The notes under the pieces are model-generated. The model had not been told where the DNA came from. It did not search any database and saw only the letters and a program-made list of their open reading frames with translations. Positions 15,401 to 31,300 of a stretch of DNA of 64,000 nucleotides are shown in pieces (position 1 is the first letter of the stretch; every line of letters begins with the position of its first letter). Source of the DNA: Perilla frutescens (taxonomy: Eukaryota > Streptophyta > Magnoliopsida > Lamiales > Lamiaceae); contig BRKX01000009.1 of assembly GCA_026008535.1 (NCBI GenBank), positions 52,077,001 to 52,141,000 of the forward strand, given 5' to 3'. The position numbers were made by a program, and so were the translations under genes.

Positions 15401-18400
15401 ATAGTCTATGATTTCACTAAAAATTAAATTAACTCATCACTTGTTCATTTGATCTCGAACAAGAAGCATATACTCTATAGTGTATGTGAGAATTCACTAA
15501 TCATCACTATAATAAAGATTGAATTCGAAATTCCTATATTTTAGCCTATAGTCTATGATTTCACTATAAATTAAATTAACTCATCACTTGTTCATTTGAT
15601 CTTGAACAAGAAGCCTATACTATATAGTGTATGTCAGAATTCACTAATCATCACTATAGTAAAGATTGAATTTGAATTTCCCATATTTTAGCCTATAGTC
15701 TATGATTTCACTAAAAATTAAATTAACTCATCACTTGTTCATTTGATCTTGAGCAAGAAGCCTATACTATATAATGTAGGTGAGACTTCACTAATTATCA
15801 CTATAGTAAAGATTGAATTCGAAATTCCCATATTTTAGCCTATAGTCTATGATTTCACTAAAAATTAAATTAACTCATCACATGTTCATTTGATCTTGAA
15901 CAAGAAGCCTATACTATATAGTGTAGGTGAGAATTCACTAATCATCACTATAGTAAAGATTGAATTCGAAATTCCCATATTTTAGCCTATAGTCTATGAT
16001 TTCACTAAAAATTAAATTAACTCATCACTTGTTCATTTGATCTCGAACAAGAAATCTATACTCTATAGTGTATGTGAGAATTCACTAATCATCACTATAG
16101 TAAAGATTGAATTCGAATTTCCCATATTTTAGCCTATAGTCTATGATTTCACTAAAAATTAAATTAACTCATCACTTGTTCATTTGATCTCGAACGAGAA
16201 GCCTATACGCTATAGTGTATGTGAGAATTCACTAATGATCACTATAGTAAAGATTGAATTCAAATTTCCCATATTTTAGCCTATAGTCTATGATTTCACT
16301 AAAAATTAAATTAACTCATCACTTTTTTATTTGATCTCGAACAAGAAGCCTATACTCTATAGTGTATGTGAGAATTCACTAATCATCACTATAGTAAAGA
16401 TTGAATTCGAATTTCACATATTTTAGCCTAAAGTCTATGATTTCACTAAAAATGAAAATAACACATCACTTGTTCATTTGATCTTGAGCAAGAAGCCTAT
16501 ACTATATAGTGTAGGTGAGACTTCACTAATCATAACTATAGTAAAGATTGAATTCGAAATTCCCATATTTTAGCCTATAGTCTATGATTTCACTAAAAAT
16601 TAAATTAACTCATCACTTGTTCATTTGATCTCGAACAAGAAGCATATACTCTATAGTGTATGTGAGAATTCACTAATCATCATTATAATAAAGATTGAAT
16701 TCGAATTTCCCATATTTTAGCCTATAGACTATGATTTCACTAAAAATTAAATTAACTCATCACTTGTTCATTTGATCTCGAACAAGAAGCCTATACTATA
16801 TAGTGTATGTCAGAATTCACTAATCATCACTATAGTAAAGATTGAATTTGAATTTCCCATATTTTAGCCTATAGTCTATGATTTCACAAAAAATTAAATT
16901 AACTCATCACTTGTTCATTTGATCTCGAACAAGAAGCCTATACGCTATAGTGTATGTGAGAATTCACTAATGATCACTATAGTAAAGATTGAATTCAAAT
17001 TTCCCATATTTTAGCCTATAGTCTATGATTTCACTAAAAATTAAATTAACTCATCACTTTTTCATTTGATCTCGAACAAGAAGCCTATACTCTATAGTGT
17101 ATGTGAGAATTCACTAATGATCACTATAGTAAAGATTGAATTCGAATTTCCCATATTATAGCCTATAGTCCATGATTTCACTAAAAAATAAATTAACTCA
17201 TCACATGTTCATTTGATCTTGAACAAGAAGCCTATACTATATAGTGTAGGTGAGAATTCACTAATCATCACTATAGTAAAGATTGAATTCGAAATTCCCA
17301 TATTTTAGCCTATAGTCTATGATTTCACTAAAAATTAAATTAACTCATCACTTGTTCATTTGATCTCGAACAAGAAGTCTATACTCTATAGTGTATGTGA
17401 GAATTCACTAATCATCACTATAGTAAAGATTGAATTCGAATTTCCCATATTTTAGCCTATAGACTATGATTTCACTAAAAATTAAATTAACTCATCACTT
17501 GTTCATTTGATCTCGAACAAGAAGCCTATACTATATAGTGTATGTGAGAATTCACTAATCATCACTATAGTAAAGATTGAATTCGAATTTCACATATTTT
17601 AGCCTATAGTCTATGATTTCACTAAAAATGAAAATAACACATCACTTGTTCATTTGATCTTGAGCAAAAAGCCTATACTATATAGTGTAGGTGAGACTTC
17701 ACTAATCATAACTATAGTAAAGATTGAATTCGAAATTCCCATATTTTAGCCTATAGTCTATGATTTCACTAAAAATTAAATTAACTCATCACTTGTTCAT
17801 TTGATCTCGAACAAGAAGCATATACTCTATAGTGTATGTGAGAATTCACTAATCATCACTATAATAAAGATTGAATTCGAAATTCCTATATTTTAGCCTA
17901 TAGTCTATGATTTCACTAAAAATTAAATTAACTCATCACTTGTTCATTTGATCTTGAACAAGAAGCCTATACTATATAGTGTATGTCAGAATTCACTAAT
18001 CATCACTATAGTAAAGATTGAATTTGAATTTCCCATATTTTAGCCTATAGTCTATGATTTCACTAAAAATTAAATTAACTCATCACTTGTTCATTTGATC
18101 TTGAGCAAGAAGCCTATACTATATAATGTAGGTGAGACTTCACTAATTATCACTATAGTAAAGATTGAATTCGAAATTCCCATATTTTAGCCTATAGTCT
18201 ATGATTTCACTAAAAATTAAATTAACTCATCACTTGTTCATTTGATCTCGAACAAGAAATCTATACTCTATAGTGTATGTGAGAATTCACTAATCATCAC
18301 TATAGTAAAGATTGAATTCGAATTTCCCATATTTTAGCCTATAGTCTATGATTTCACTAAAAATTAAATTAACTCATCACTTGTTCATTTGATCTCGAAC

Positions 18401-21400
18401 GAGAAGCCTATACGCTATAGTGTATGTGAGAATTCACTAATGATCACTATAGTAAAGATTGAATTCAAATTTCCCATATTTTAGCCTATAGTCTATGATT
18501 TCACTAAAAATTAAATTAACTCATCACTTTTTTATTTGATCTCGAACAAGAAGCCTATACTCTATAGTGTATGTGAGAATTCACTAATCATCACTATAGT
18601 AAAGATTGAATTCGAATTTCACATATTTTAGCCTAAAGTCTATGATTTCACTAAAAATGAAAATAACACATCACTTGTTCATTTGATCTTGAGCAAGAAG
18701 CCTATACTATATAGTGTAGGTGAGACTTCACTAATCATAACTATAGTAAAGATTGAATTCGAAATTCCCATATTTTAGCCTATAGTCTATGATTTCACTA
18801 AAAATTAAATTAACTCATCACTTGTTCATTTGATCTCGAACAAGAAGCATATACTCTATAGTGTATGTGAGAATTCACTAATCATCATTATAATAAAGAT
18901 TGAATTCGAATTTCCCATATTTTAGCCTATAGACTATGATTTCACTAAAAATTAAATTAACTCATCACTTGTTCATTTGATCTCGAACAAGAAGCCTATA
19001 CTATATAGTGTATGTCAGAATTCACTAATCATCACTATAGTAAAGATTGAATTTGAATTTCCCATATTTTAGCCTATAGTCTATGATTTCACAAAAAATT
19101 AAATTAACTCATCACTTGTTCATTTGATCTCGAACAAGAAGCCTATACGCTATAGTGTATGTGAGAATTCACTAATGATCACTATAGTAAAGATTGAATT
19201 CAAATTTCCCATATTTTAGCCTATAGTCTATGATTTCACTAAAAATTAAATTAACTCATCACTTGTTCATTTGATCTCGAACAAGAAGCCTATACTCTAT
19301 AGTGTATGTGAGAATTCACTAATCATCACTATAGTAAAGATTGAATTCGAATTTCACATATTTTAGCCTATAGTCTATGATTTCACTAAAAATGAAAATA
19401 ACACATCACTTGTTCATTTGATCTTGAACAAGAAGCCTATACTATATAGTGTAGGTGAGAATTCACTAATCATCACTATAGTAAAGATTGAATTCGAAAT
19501 TCCCATGTTTTAGCCTATAGTCTATGATTTCACTAAAATTTAAATTAACTCATCACTTGTTCATTTGATCTCGAACAAGAAGTCTATACTCTATAGTGTA
19601 TGTGAGAATTCACTAATGATCACTATAGTAAAGATTGAATTCGAATTTCCCATATTTTAGCCTATAGTCTATGATTTCACTAAAAATTAAATTAACTCAT
19701 CACTTGTTCATTTGATCTCGAACAAGAAGCCTATACTCTATAGTGTATGTGAGAATTCACTAATCATCACTATAGTAAAGATTGAATTCGAATTTCACAT
19801 ATTTTAGCCTATAGTCTATGATTTCACTAAAAATGAAAATAACACATCATTTGTTCATTTGATCTTGAGCAAGAAGCCTATACTATATAGTGTAGGTGAG
19901 ACTTCACTAATCATAACTATAGTAAAGATTGAATTCGAAATTCCCATATTTTAGCCTATAGTCTATGATTTCACTAAAAATTAAATTAACTCATCACTTG
20001 TTCATTTGATCTCGAACAAGAAGCATATACTCTATAGTGTATGTGAGAATTCACTAATCATCACTATAATAAAGATTGAATTCGAAATTCCTATATTTTA
20101 GCCTATAGTCTATGATTTCACTATAAATTAAATTAACTCATCACTTGTTCATTTGATCTTGAACAAGAAGCCTATACTATATAGTGTATGTCAGAATTCA
20201 CTAATCATCACTATAGTAAAGATTGAATTTGAATTTCCCATATTTTAGCCTATAGTCTATGATTTCACTAAAAATTAAATTAACTCATCACTTGTTCATT
20301 TGATCTTGAGCAAGAAGCCTATACTATATAATGTAGGTGAGACTTCACTAATTATCACTATAGTAAAGATTGAATTCGAAATTCCCATATTTTAGCCTAT
20401 AGTCTATGATTTCACTAAAAATTAAATTAACTCATCACATGTTCATTTGATCTTGAACAAGAAGCCTATACTATATAGTGTAGGTGAGAATTCACTAATC
20501 ATCACTATAGTAAAGATTGAATTCGAAATTCCCATATTTTAGCCTATAGTCTATGATTTCACTAAAAATTAAATTAACTCATCACTTGTTCATTTGATCT
20601 CGAACAAGAAATCTATACTCTATAGTGTATGTGAGAATTCACTAATCATCACTATAGTAAAGATTGAATTCGAATTTCCCATATTTTAGCCTATAGTCTA
20701 TGATTTCACTAAAAATTAAATTAACTCATCACTTGTTCATTTGATCTCGAACGAGAAGCCTATACGCTATAGTGTATGTGAGAATTCACTAATGATCACT
20801 ATAGTAAAGATTGAATTCAAATTTCCCATATTTTAGCCTATAGTCTATGATTTCACTAAAAATTAAATTAACTCATCACTTTTTTATTTGATCTCGAACA
20901 AGAAGCCTATACTCTATAGTGTATATGAGAATTCACTAATCATCACTATAGTAAAGATTGAATTCGAATTTCACATATTTTAGCCTAAAGTCTATGATTT
21001 CACTAAAAATGAAAATAACACATCACTTGTTCATTTGATCTTGAGCAAGAAGCCTATACTATATAGTGTAGGTGAGACTTCACTAATCATAACTATAGTA
21101 AAGATTGAATTCGAAATTCCCATATTTTAGCCTATAGTCTATGATTTCACTAAAAATTAAATTAACTCATCACTTGTTCATTTGATCTCGAACAAGAAGC
21201 ATATACTCTATAGTGTATGTGAGAATTCACTAATCATCATTATAATAAAGATTGAATTCGAATTTCCCATATTTTAGCCTATAGACTATGATTTCACTAA
21301 AAATTAAATTAACTCATCACTTGTTCATTTGATCTCGAACAAGAAGCCTATACTATATAGTGTATGTCAGAATTCACTAATCATCACTATAGTAAAGATT

Positions 21401-22349
21401 GAATTTGAATTTCCCATATTTTAGCCTATAGTCTATGATTTCACAAAAAATTAAATTAACTCATCACTTGTTCATTTGATCTCGAACAAGAAGCCTATAC
21501 GCTATAGTGTATGTGAGAATTCACTAATGATCACTATAGTAAAGATTGAATTCAAATTTCCCATATTTTAGCCTATAGTCTATGATTTCACTAAAAATTA
21601 AATTAACTCATCACTTTTTCATTTGATCTCGAACAAGAAGCCTATACTCTATAGTGTATGTGAGAATTCACTAATGATCACTATAGTAAAGATTGAATTC
21701 GAATTTCCCATATTATAGCCTATAGTCCATGATTTCACTAAAAATTAAATTAACTCATCACATGTTCATTTGATCTTGAACAAGAAGCCTATACTATATA
21801 GTGTAGGTGAGAATTCACTAATCATCACTATAGTAAAGATTGAATTCGAAATTCCCATATTTTAGCCTATAGTCTATGATTTCACTAAAAATTAAATTAA
21901 CTCATCACTTGTTCATTTGATCTCGAACAAGAAGTCTATACTCTATAGTGTATGTGAGAATTCACTAATCATCACTATAGTAAAGATTGAATTCGAATTT
22001 CCCATATTTTAGCCTATAGACTATGATTTCACTAAAAATTAAATTAACTCATCACTTGTTCATTTGATCTCGAACAAGAAGCCTATACTATATAGTGTAT
22101 GTGAGAATTCACTAATCATCACTATAGTAAAGATTGAATTCGAATTTCACATATTTTAGCCTATAGTCTATGATTTCACTAAAAATGAAAATAACACATC
22201 ACTTGTTCATTTGATCTTGAGCAAAAAGCCTATACTATATAGTGTAGGTGAGACTTCACTAATCATAACTATAGTAAAGATTGAATTCGAAATTCCCATA
22301 TTTTAGCCTATAGTCTATGATTTCACTAAAAATTAAATTAACTCATCAC

Positions 22350-25300
22350 TTGTTCATTTGATCTCGAACAAGAAGCATATACTCTATAGTGTATGTGAGA
22401 ATTCACTAATCATCACTATAATAAAGATTGAATTCAAAATTCCTATATTTTAGCCTATAGTCTATGATTTCACTATAAATTAAATTAACTCATCACTTGT
22501 TCATTTGATCTTGAACAAGAAGCCTATACTATATAGTGTATGTCAGAATTCACTAATCATCACTATAGTAAAGATTGAATTTGAATTTCCCATATTTTAG
22601 CCTATAGTCTATGATTTCACTAAAAATTAAATTAACTCATCACTTGTTCATTTGATCTCGAACAAGAAGCCTATACGCTATAGTGTATGTGAGAATTCAC
22701 TAATGATCACTATAGTAAAGATTGAATTCAAATTTCCCATATTTTAGCCTATAGTCTATGATTTCACTAAAAATTAAATTAACTCATCACTTTTTCATTT
22801 GATCTCGAACAAGAAGCCTATACTCTATAGTGTATGTGAGAATTCACTAATGATCACTATAGTAAAGATTGAATTCGAATTTCCCATATTATAGCCTATA
22901 GTCCATGATTTCACTAAAAATGAAAATAACTCATCACTTGTTCATTTGATCTTGAACAAGAAGCCTATACTATATAGTGTATGTGAGAATTCACTAATCA
23001 TCACTATAGTAAAGATTGAATTCGAATTTCCCATATTATAGCCTATAGTCTATGATTTCACTAAAAATGAAAATAACTCATCACTTGTTCATTTGATCTT
23101 GAGCAAGAACCCTATACTATATAGTGTAGGTGAGAATTCACGAATCATCACTATAGTAAAGATTGAATTAGAAATTCCCATATTTTAGCCTATAGTCTAT
23201 GATTTCACTAAAAATTAAATGAACTCATCACATGTTCATTTGATCTTGAACAAGAAGCCTATACTATATAGTGTAGGTGAGAATTCACTAATCATCACTA
23301 TAGTAAAGATTGAATTCGAAATTCCCATATTTTAGCCTATAGTCTATGATTTCACTAAAAATTAAATTAACTCATCACTTGTTCATTTGATCTCGAACAA
23401 GAAGTCTATACTCTATAGTGTATGTGAGAATTCACTAATCATCACTATAGTAAAGATTGAATTCGAATTTCCCATATTTTAGCCTATAGTCTATGATTTC
23501 ACTAAAAATTAAATTAACTCATCACTTGTTCATTTGATCTCGAACAAGAAGCCTATACTCTATAGTGTATGTGAGAATTCACTAATCATCACTATAGTAA
23601 AGATTGAATTCGAATTTCACATATTTTAGCCTATAGTCTATGATTTCACTAAAAATGAAAATAACACATCACTTGTTCATTTGATCTTGAGCAAGAAGCC
23701 TATACTATATAGTGTAGGTTAGACTTCACTAATCATAACTATAGTAAAGATTGAATTCGAAATTCCCATATTTTAGCCTATAGTCTATGATTTCACTAAA
23801 AATTAAATTAACTCATCACTTGTTCATTTGATCTCGAACAAGAAGCATATACTCTATAGTGTATGTGAGAATTCACTAATCATCATTATAATAAAGATTG
23901 AATTCGAAATTCCTATATTTTAGCCTATAGTCTATGATTTCACTATAAATTAAATTAACTCATCACTTGTTCATTTGATCTCGAACAAGAAGCCTATACT
24001 ATATAGTGTATGTCAGAATTCACTAATCATCACTATAGTAAAGATTGAATTTGAATTTCCCATATTTTAGCCTATAGTCTATGATTTCACAAAAAATTAA
24101 ATTAACTCATCACTTGTTCATTTGATCTCGAACAAGAAGCCTATACGCTATAGTGTATGTGAGAATTCACTAATGATCACTATAGTAAAGATTGAATTCA
24201 AATTTCCCATATTTTAGCCTATAGTCTATGATTTCACTAAAAATTAAATTAACTCATCACTTTTTCATTTGATCTCGAACAAGAAGCCTATACTCTATAG
24301 TGTATGTGAGAATTCACTAATGATCACTATAGTAAAGATTGAATTCGAATTTCCCATATTATAGCCTATAGTCCATGATTTCACTAAAAATTAAATTAAC
24401 TCATCACATGTTCATTTGATCTTGAACAAGAAGCCTATACTATATAGTGTAGGTGAGAATTCACTAATCATCACTATAGTAAAGATTGAATTCGAAATTC
24501 CCATATTTTAGCCTATAGTCTATGATTTCACTAAAAATTAAATTAACTCATCACTTGTTCATTTGATCTCGAACAAGAAGTCTATACTCTATAGTGTATG
24601 TGAGAATTCACTAATCATCACTATAGTAAAGATTGAATTCGAATTTCCCATATTTTAGCCTATAGACTATGATTTCACTAAAAATTAAATTAACTCATCA
24701 CTTGTTCATTTGATCTCGAACAAGAAGCCTATACTATATAGTGTATGTGAGAATTCACTAATCATCACTATAGTAAAGATTGAATTCGAATTTCACATAT
24801 TTTAGCCTATAGTCTATGATTTCACTAAAAATGAAAATAACACATCACTTGTTCATTTGATCTTGAGCAAAAAGCCTATACTATATAGTGTAGGTGAGAC
24901 TTCACTAATCATAACTATAGTAAAGATTGAATTCGAAATTCCCATATTTTAGCCTATAGTCTATGATTTCACTAAAAATTAAATTAACTCATCACTTGTT
25001 CATTTGATCTCGAACAAGAAGCATATACTCTATAGTGTATGTGAGAATTCACTAATCATCACTATAATAAAGATTGAATTCGAAATTCCTATATTTTAGC
25101 CTATAGTCTATGATTTCACTATAAATTAAATTAACTCATCACTTGTTCATTTGATCTTGAACAAGAAGCCTATACTATATAGTGTATGTCAGAATTCACT
25201 AATCATCACTATAGTAAAGATTGAATTTGAATTTCCCATATTTTAGCCTATAGTCTATGATTTCACTAAAAATTAAATTAACTCATCACTTGTTCATTTG

Positions 25301-28300
25301 ATCTCGAACAAGAAGCCTATACGCTATAGTGTATGTGAGAATTCACTAATGATCACTATAGTAAAGATTGAATTCAAATTTCCCATATTTTAGCCTATAG
25401 TCTATGATTTCACTAAAAATTAAATTAACTCATCACTTTTTCATTTGATCTCGAACAAGAAGCCTATACTCTATAGTGTATGTGAGAATTCACTAATGAT
25501 CACTATAGTAAAGATTGAATTCGAATTTCCCATATTATAGCCTATAGTCCATGATTTCACTAAAAATGAAAATAACTCATCACTTGTTCATTTGATCTTG
25601 AACAAGAAGCCTATACTATATAGTGTATGTGAGAATTCACTAATCATCACTATAGTAAAGATTGAATTCGAATTTCCCATATTATAGCCTATAGTCTATG
25701 ATTTCACTAAAAATGAAAATAACTCATCACTTGTTCATTTGATCTTGAGCAAGAACCCTATACTATATAGTGTAGGTGAGAATTCACGAATCATCACTAT
25801 AGTAAAGATTGAATTAGAAATTCCCATATTTTAGCCTATAGTCTATGATTTCACTAAAAATTAAATGAACTCATCACATGTTCATTTGATCTTGAACAAG
25901 AAGCCTATACTATATAGTGTAGGTGAGAATTCACTAATCATCACTATAGTAAAGATTGAATTCGAAATTCCCATATTTTAGCCTATAGTCTATGATTTCA
26001 CTAAAAATAAAATTAACTCATCACTTGTTCATTTGATCTCGAACAACAAGCGTATACTCTATAGTGTATGTGAGAATTCACTAATCATCACTATAGTAAA
26101 GATTGAATTCGAATTTCACATATTTTAGCCTATAGTCTATGATTTCACTAAAAATGAAAATAACACATCACTTGTTCATTTGATCTTGAGCAATAAGCCT
26201 ATACTATTTAGTGTAGGTGAGACTTCACTAATTATCACTATAGTAAAGATTGAATTCGAAATTCCCATATTTTAGCCTATAGTCTATGATTTCACTAAAA
26301 ATTAAACTAACTCATCACTTGTTCATTTGATCTCGAACAAGAAGCATATACTCTATAGTGTATGTGAGAATTCACTAATCATCACTATAGTAAAGATTGA
26401 ATTCGAAATTCCTATATTTTAGCCTATAGTCTATGATTTCACTATAAATTAAATTAACTCATCACTTGTTCATTTGATCTTGAACAAGAAGCCTATACTA
26501 TATAGTGTATGTGAGAATTCACTAATCATCACTATAGTAAAGATTGAATTCGAATTTCCCATATTTTAGCCTATAGTCTATGATTTCACTAAAAATTAAA
26601 TTAACTCATCACTTGTTCATTTGATCTCGAACAAGAAGCCTATACTCTATAGTGTATGTGAGAATTCACTAATCATCACTATAGTAAAGATTGAATTCAA
26701 ATTTCCCATATTTTAGCCTATAGTCTATGATTTCACTAAAAATTAAATTAACTCATCACTTTTTCATTTGATCTCGAACAAGAAGCCTATACTCTATAGT
26801 GTATGTGAGAATTCACTAATCATCACTATATTAAAGATTGAATTAGAAATTCCCATATTTTAGCCTATAGTCTATGATTTCACTAAAAATTAAATTAACT
26901 CATCACATGTTCATTTGATCTTGAACAAGAAGCCTATACTATATAGTGTAGGTGAGAATTCACTAATCATCACTATAGTAAAGATTGAATTCGAAATTCC
27001 CATGTTTTAGCCTATAGTCTATGATTTCACTAAAAATTAAATTAACTCATCACTTGTTCATTTGATCTCGAACAAGAAGTCTATACTCTATAGTGTATGT
27101 GAGAATTCACTAATCATCACTATAGTAAAGATTCAATTCGAATTTCCCATATTTTAGCCTATAGTCTATGATTTCACTAAAAATTAAATTAACTCATCAC
27201 TTGTTCATTTGATCTCGAACAAGAAGCCTATACTCTATAGTGTAGGTGAGAATTCACTAATCATCACTATAGTAAAGATTGAATTCGAATTTCACATATT
27301 TTAGCCTATAGTCTATGATTTCACTAAAAATGAAAATAACACATCACTTGTTCATTTGATCTTGAGCAAGAAGCCTATACTATATAGTGTAGGTGAGACT
27401 TCACTAATCATAACTATAGTAAAGATTGAATTCGAAATTCCCATATTTTAGCCTATAGTCTATGATTTCACTAAAAATTAAATTAACTCATCACTTGTTC
27501 ATTTGATCTCGAACAAGAAGCATATACTCTATAGTGTATGTGAGAATTCACTAATCATCACTATAATAAAGATTGAATTCGAAATTCCTATATTTTAGCC
27601 TATAGTCTATGATTTCACTATAAATTAAATTAACTCATCACTTGTTCATTTGATCTTGAACAAGAAGCCTATACTATATAGTGTATGTCAGAATTCACTA
27701 ATCATCACTATAGTAAAGATTGAATTTGAATTTCCCATATTTTAGCCTATAGTCTATGATTTCACTAAAAATTAAATTAACTCATCACTTGTTCATTTGA
27801 TCTCGAACAAGAAGCCTATACGCTATAGTGTATGTGAGAATTCACTAATGATCACTATAGTAAAGATTGAATTCAAATTTCCCATATTTTAGCCTATAGT
27901 CTATGATTTCACTAAAAATTAAATTAACTCATCACTTTTTCATTTGATCTCGAACAAGAAGCCTATACTCTATAGTGTATGTGAGAATTCACTAATGATC
28001 ACTATAGTAAAGATTGAATTCGAATTTCCCATATTATAGCCTATAGTCCATGATTTCACTAAAAATGAAAATAACTCATCACTTGTTCATTTGATCTTGA
28101 ACAAGAAGCCTATACTATATAGTGTATGTGAGAATTCACTAATCATCACTATAGTAAAGATTGAATTCGAATTTCCCATATTATAGCCTATAGTCTATGA
28201 TTTCACTAAAAATGAAAATAACTCATCACTTGTTCATTTGATCTTGAGCAAGAACCCTATACTATATAGTGTAGGTGAGAATTCACGAATCATCACTATA

Positions 28301-31300
28301 GTAAAGATTGAATTAGAAATTCCCATATTTTAGCCTATAGTCTATGATTTCACTAAAAATTAAATGAACTCATCACATGTTCATTTGATCTTGAACAAGA
28401 AGCCTATACTATATAGTGTAGGTGAGAATTCACTAATCATCACTATAGTAAAGATTGAATTCGAAATTCCCATATTTTAGCCTATAGTCTATGATTTCAC
28501 TAAAAATTAAATTAACTCATCACTTGTTCATTTGATCTCGAACAAGAAGTCTATACTCTATAGTGTATGTGAGAATTCACTAATCATCACTATAGTAAAG
28601 ATTGAATTCGAATTTCCCATATTTTAGCCTATAGTCTATGATTTCACTAAAAATTAAATTAACACATCACTTGTTCATTTGATCTCGAACAAGAAGCCTA
28701 TACTCTATAGTGTATGTGAGAATTCACTAATCATCACTATAGTAAAGATTGAATTCGAATTTCACATATTTTAGCCTATAGTCTATGATTTCACTAAAAA
28801 TGAAAATAACACATCACTTGTTCATTTGATCTTGAGCAAGAAGCCTATACTATATAGTGTAGGTTAGACTTCACTAATCATAACTATAGTAAAGATTGAA
28901 TTCGAAATTCCCATATTTTAGCCTATAGTCTATGATTTCACTAAAAATTAAATTAACTCATCACTTGTTCATTTGATCTCGAACAAGAAGCATATACTCT
29001 ATAGTGTATGTGAGAATTCACTAATCATCATTATAATAAAGATTGAATTCGAAATTCCTATATTTTAGCCTATAGTCTATGATTTCACTATAAATTAAAT
29101 TAACTCATCACTTGTTCATTTGATCTCGAACAAGAAGCCTATACTATATAGTGTATGTCAGAATTCACTAATCATCACTATAGTAAAGATTGAATTTGAA
29201 TTTCCCATATTTTAGCCTATAGTCTATGATTTCACAAAAAATTAAATTAACTCATCACTTGTTCATTTGATCTCGAACAAGAAGCCTATACGCTATAGTG
29301 TATGTGAGAATTCACTAATGATCACTATAGTAAAGATTGAATTCAAATTTCCCATATTTTAGCCTATAGTCTATGATTTCACTAAAAATTAAATTAACTC
29401 ATCACTTTTTCATTTGATCTCGAACAAGAAGCCTATACTCTATAGTGTATGTGAGAATTCACTAATGATCACTATAGTAAAGATTGAATTCGAATTTCCC
29501 ATATTATAGCCTATAGTCCATGATTTCACTAAAAATTAAATTAACTCATCACATGTTCATTTGATCTTGAACAAGAAGCCTATACTATATAGTGTAGGTG
29601 AGAATTCACTAATCATCACTATAGTAAAGATTGAATATGAAATTCCCATATTTTAGCCTATAGTCTATGATTTCACTAAAAATTAAATTAACTCATCACT
29701 TGTTCATTTGATCTCGAACAAGAAGTCTATACTCTATAGTGTATGTGAGAATTCACTAATCATCACTATAGTAAAGATTGAATTCGAATTTCCCATATTT
29801 TAGCCTATAGACTATGATTTCACTAAAAATTAAATTAACTCATCACTTGTTCATTTGATCTCGAACAAGAAGCCTATACTCTATAGTGTATGTGAGAATT
29901 CACTAATCATCACTATAGTAAAGATTGAATTCGAATTTCACATATTTTAGCCTATAGTCTATGATTTCACTAAAAATGAAAATAACACATCACTTGTTCA
30001 TTTGATCTTGAGCAAGAAGCCTATACTATATAGTGTAGGTGAGACTTCACTAATCATAACTATAGTAAAGATTGAATTCGAAATTCCCATATTTTAGCCT
30101 ATAGTCTATGATTTCACTAAAAATTAAATTAACTCATCACTTGTTCATTTGATCTCGAACAAGAAGCATATACTCTATAGTGTATGTGAGAATTCACTAA
30201 TCATCACTATAATAAAGATTGAATTCGAAATTCCTATATTTTAGCCTATAGTCTATGATTTCACTATAAATTAAATTAACTCATCACTTGTTCACTTGAT
30301 CTTGAACAAGAAGCCTATACTATATAGTGTATGTCAGAATTCACTAATCATCACTATAGTAAAGATTGAATTTGAATTTCCCATATTTTAGCCTATAGTC
30401 TATGATTTCACTAAAAATTAAATTAACTCATCACTTGTTCATTTGATCTCGAACAAGAAGCCTATACGCTATAGTGTATGTGAGAATTCACTAATGATCA
30501 CTATAGTAAAGATTGAATTCAAATTTCCCATATTTTAGCCTATAGTCTATGATTTCACTAAAAATTAAATTAACTCATCACTTTTTCATTTGATCTCGAA
30601 CAAGAAGCCTATACTCTATAGTGTATGTGAGAATTCACTAATGATCACTATAGTAAAGATTGAATTCGAATTTCCCATATTATAGCCTATAGTCCATGAT
30701 TTCACTAAAAATGAAAATAACTCATCACTTGTTCATTTGATCTTGAACAAGAAGCCTATACTATATAGTGTATGTGAGAATTCACTAATCATCACTATAG
30801 TAAAGATTGAATTCGAATTTCCCATATTATAGCCTATAGTCTATGATTTCACTAAAAATGAAAATAACTCATCACTTGTTCATTTGATCTTGAGCAAGAA
30901 CCCTATACTATATAGTGTAGGTGAGAATTCACGAATCATCACTATAGTAAAGATTGAATTAGAAATTCCCATATTTTAGCCTATAGTCTATGATTTCACT
31001 AAAAATTAAATGAACTTATCACATGTTCATTTGATCTTGAACAAGAAGCCTATACTATATAGTGTAGGTGAGAATTCACTAATCATCACTATAGTAAAGA
31101 TTGAATTCGAAATTCCCATATTTTAGCCTATAGTCTATGATTTCACTAAAAATAAAATTAACTCATCACTTGTTCATTTGATCTCGAACAACAAGCGTAT
31201 ACTCTATAGTGTATGTGAGAATTCACTAATCATCACTATAGTAAAGATTGAATTCGAATTTCACATATTTTAGCCTATAGTCTATGATTTCACTAAAAAT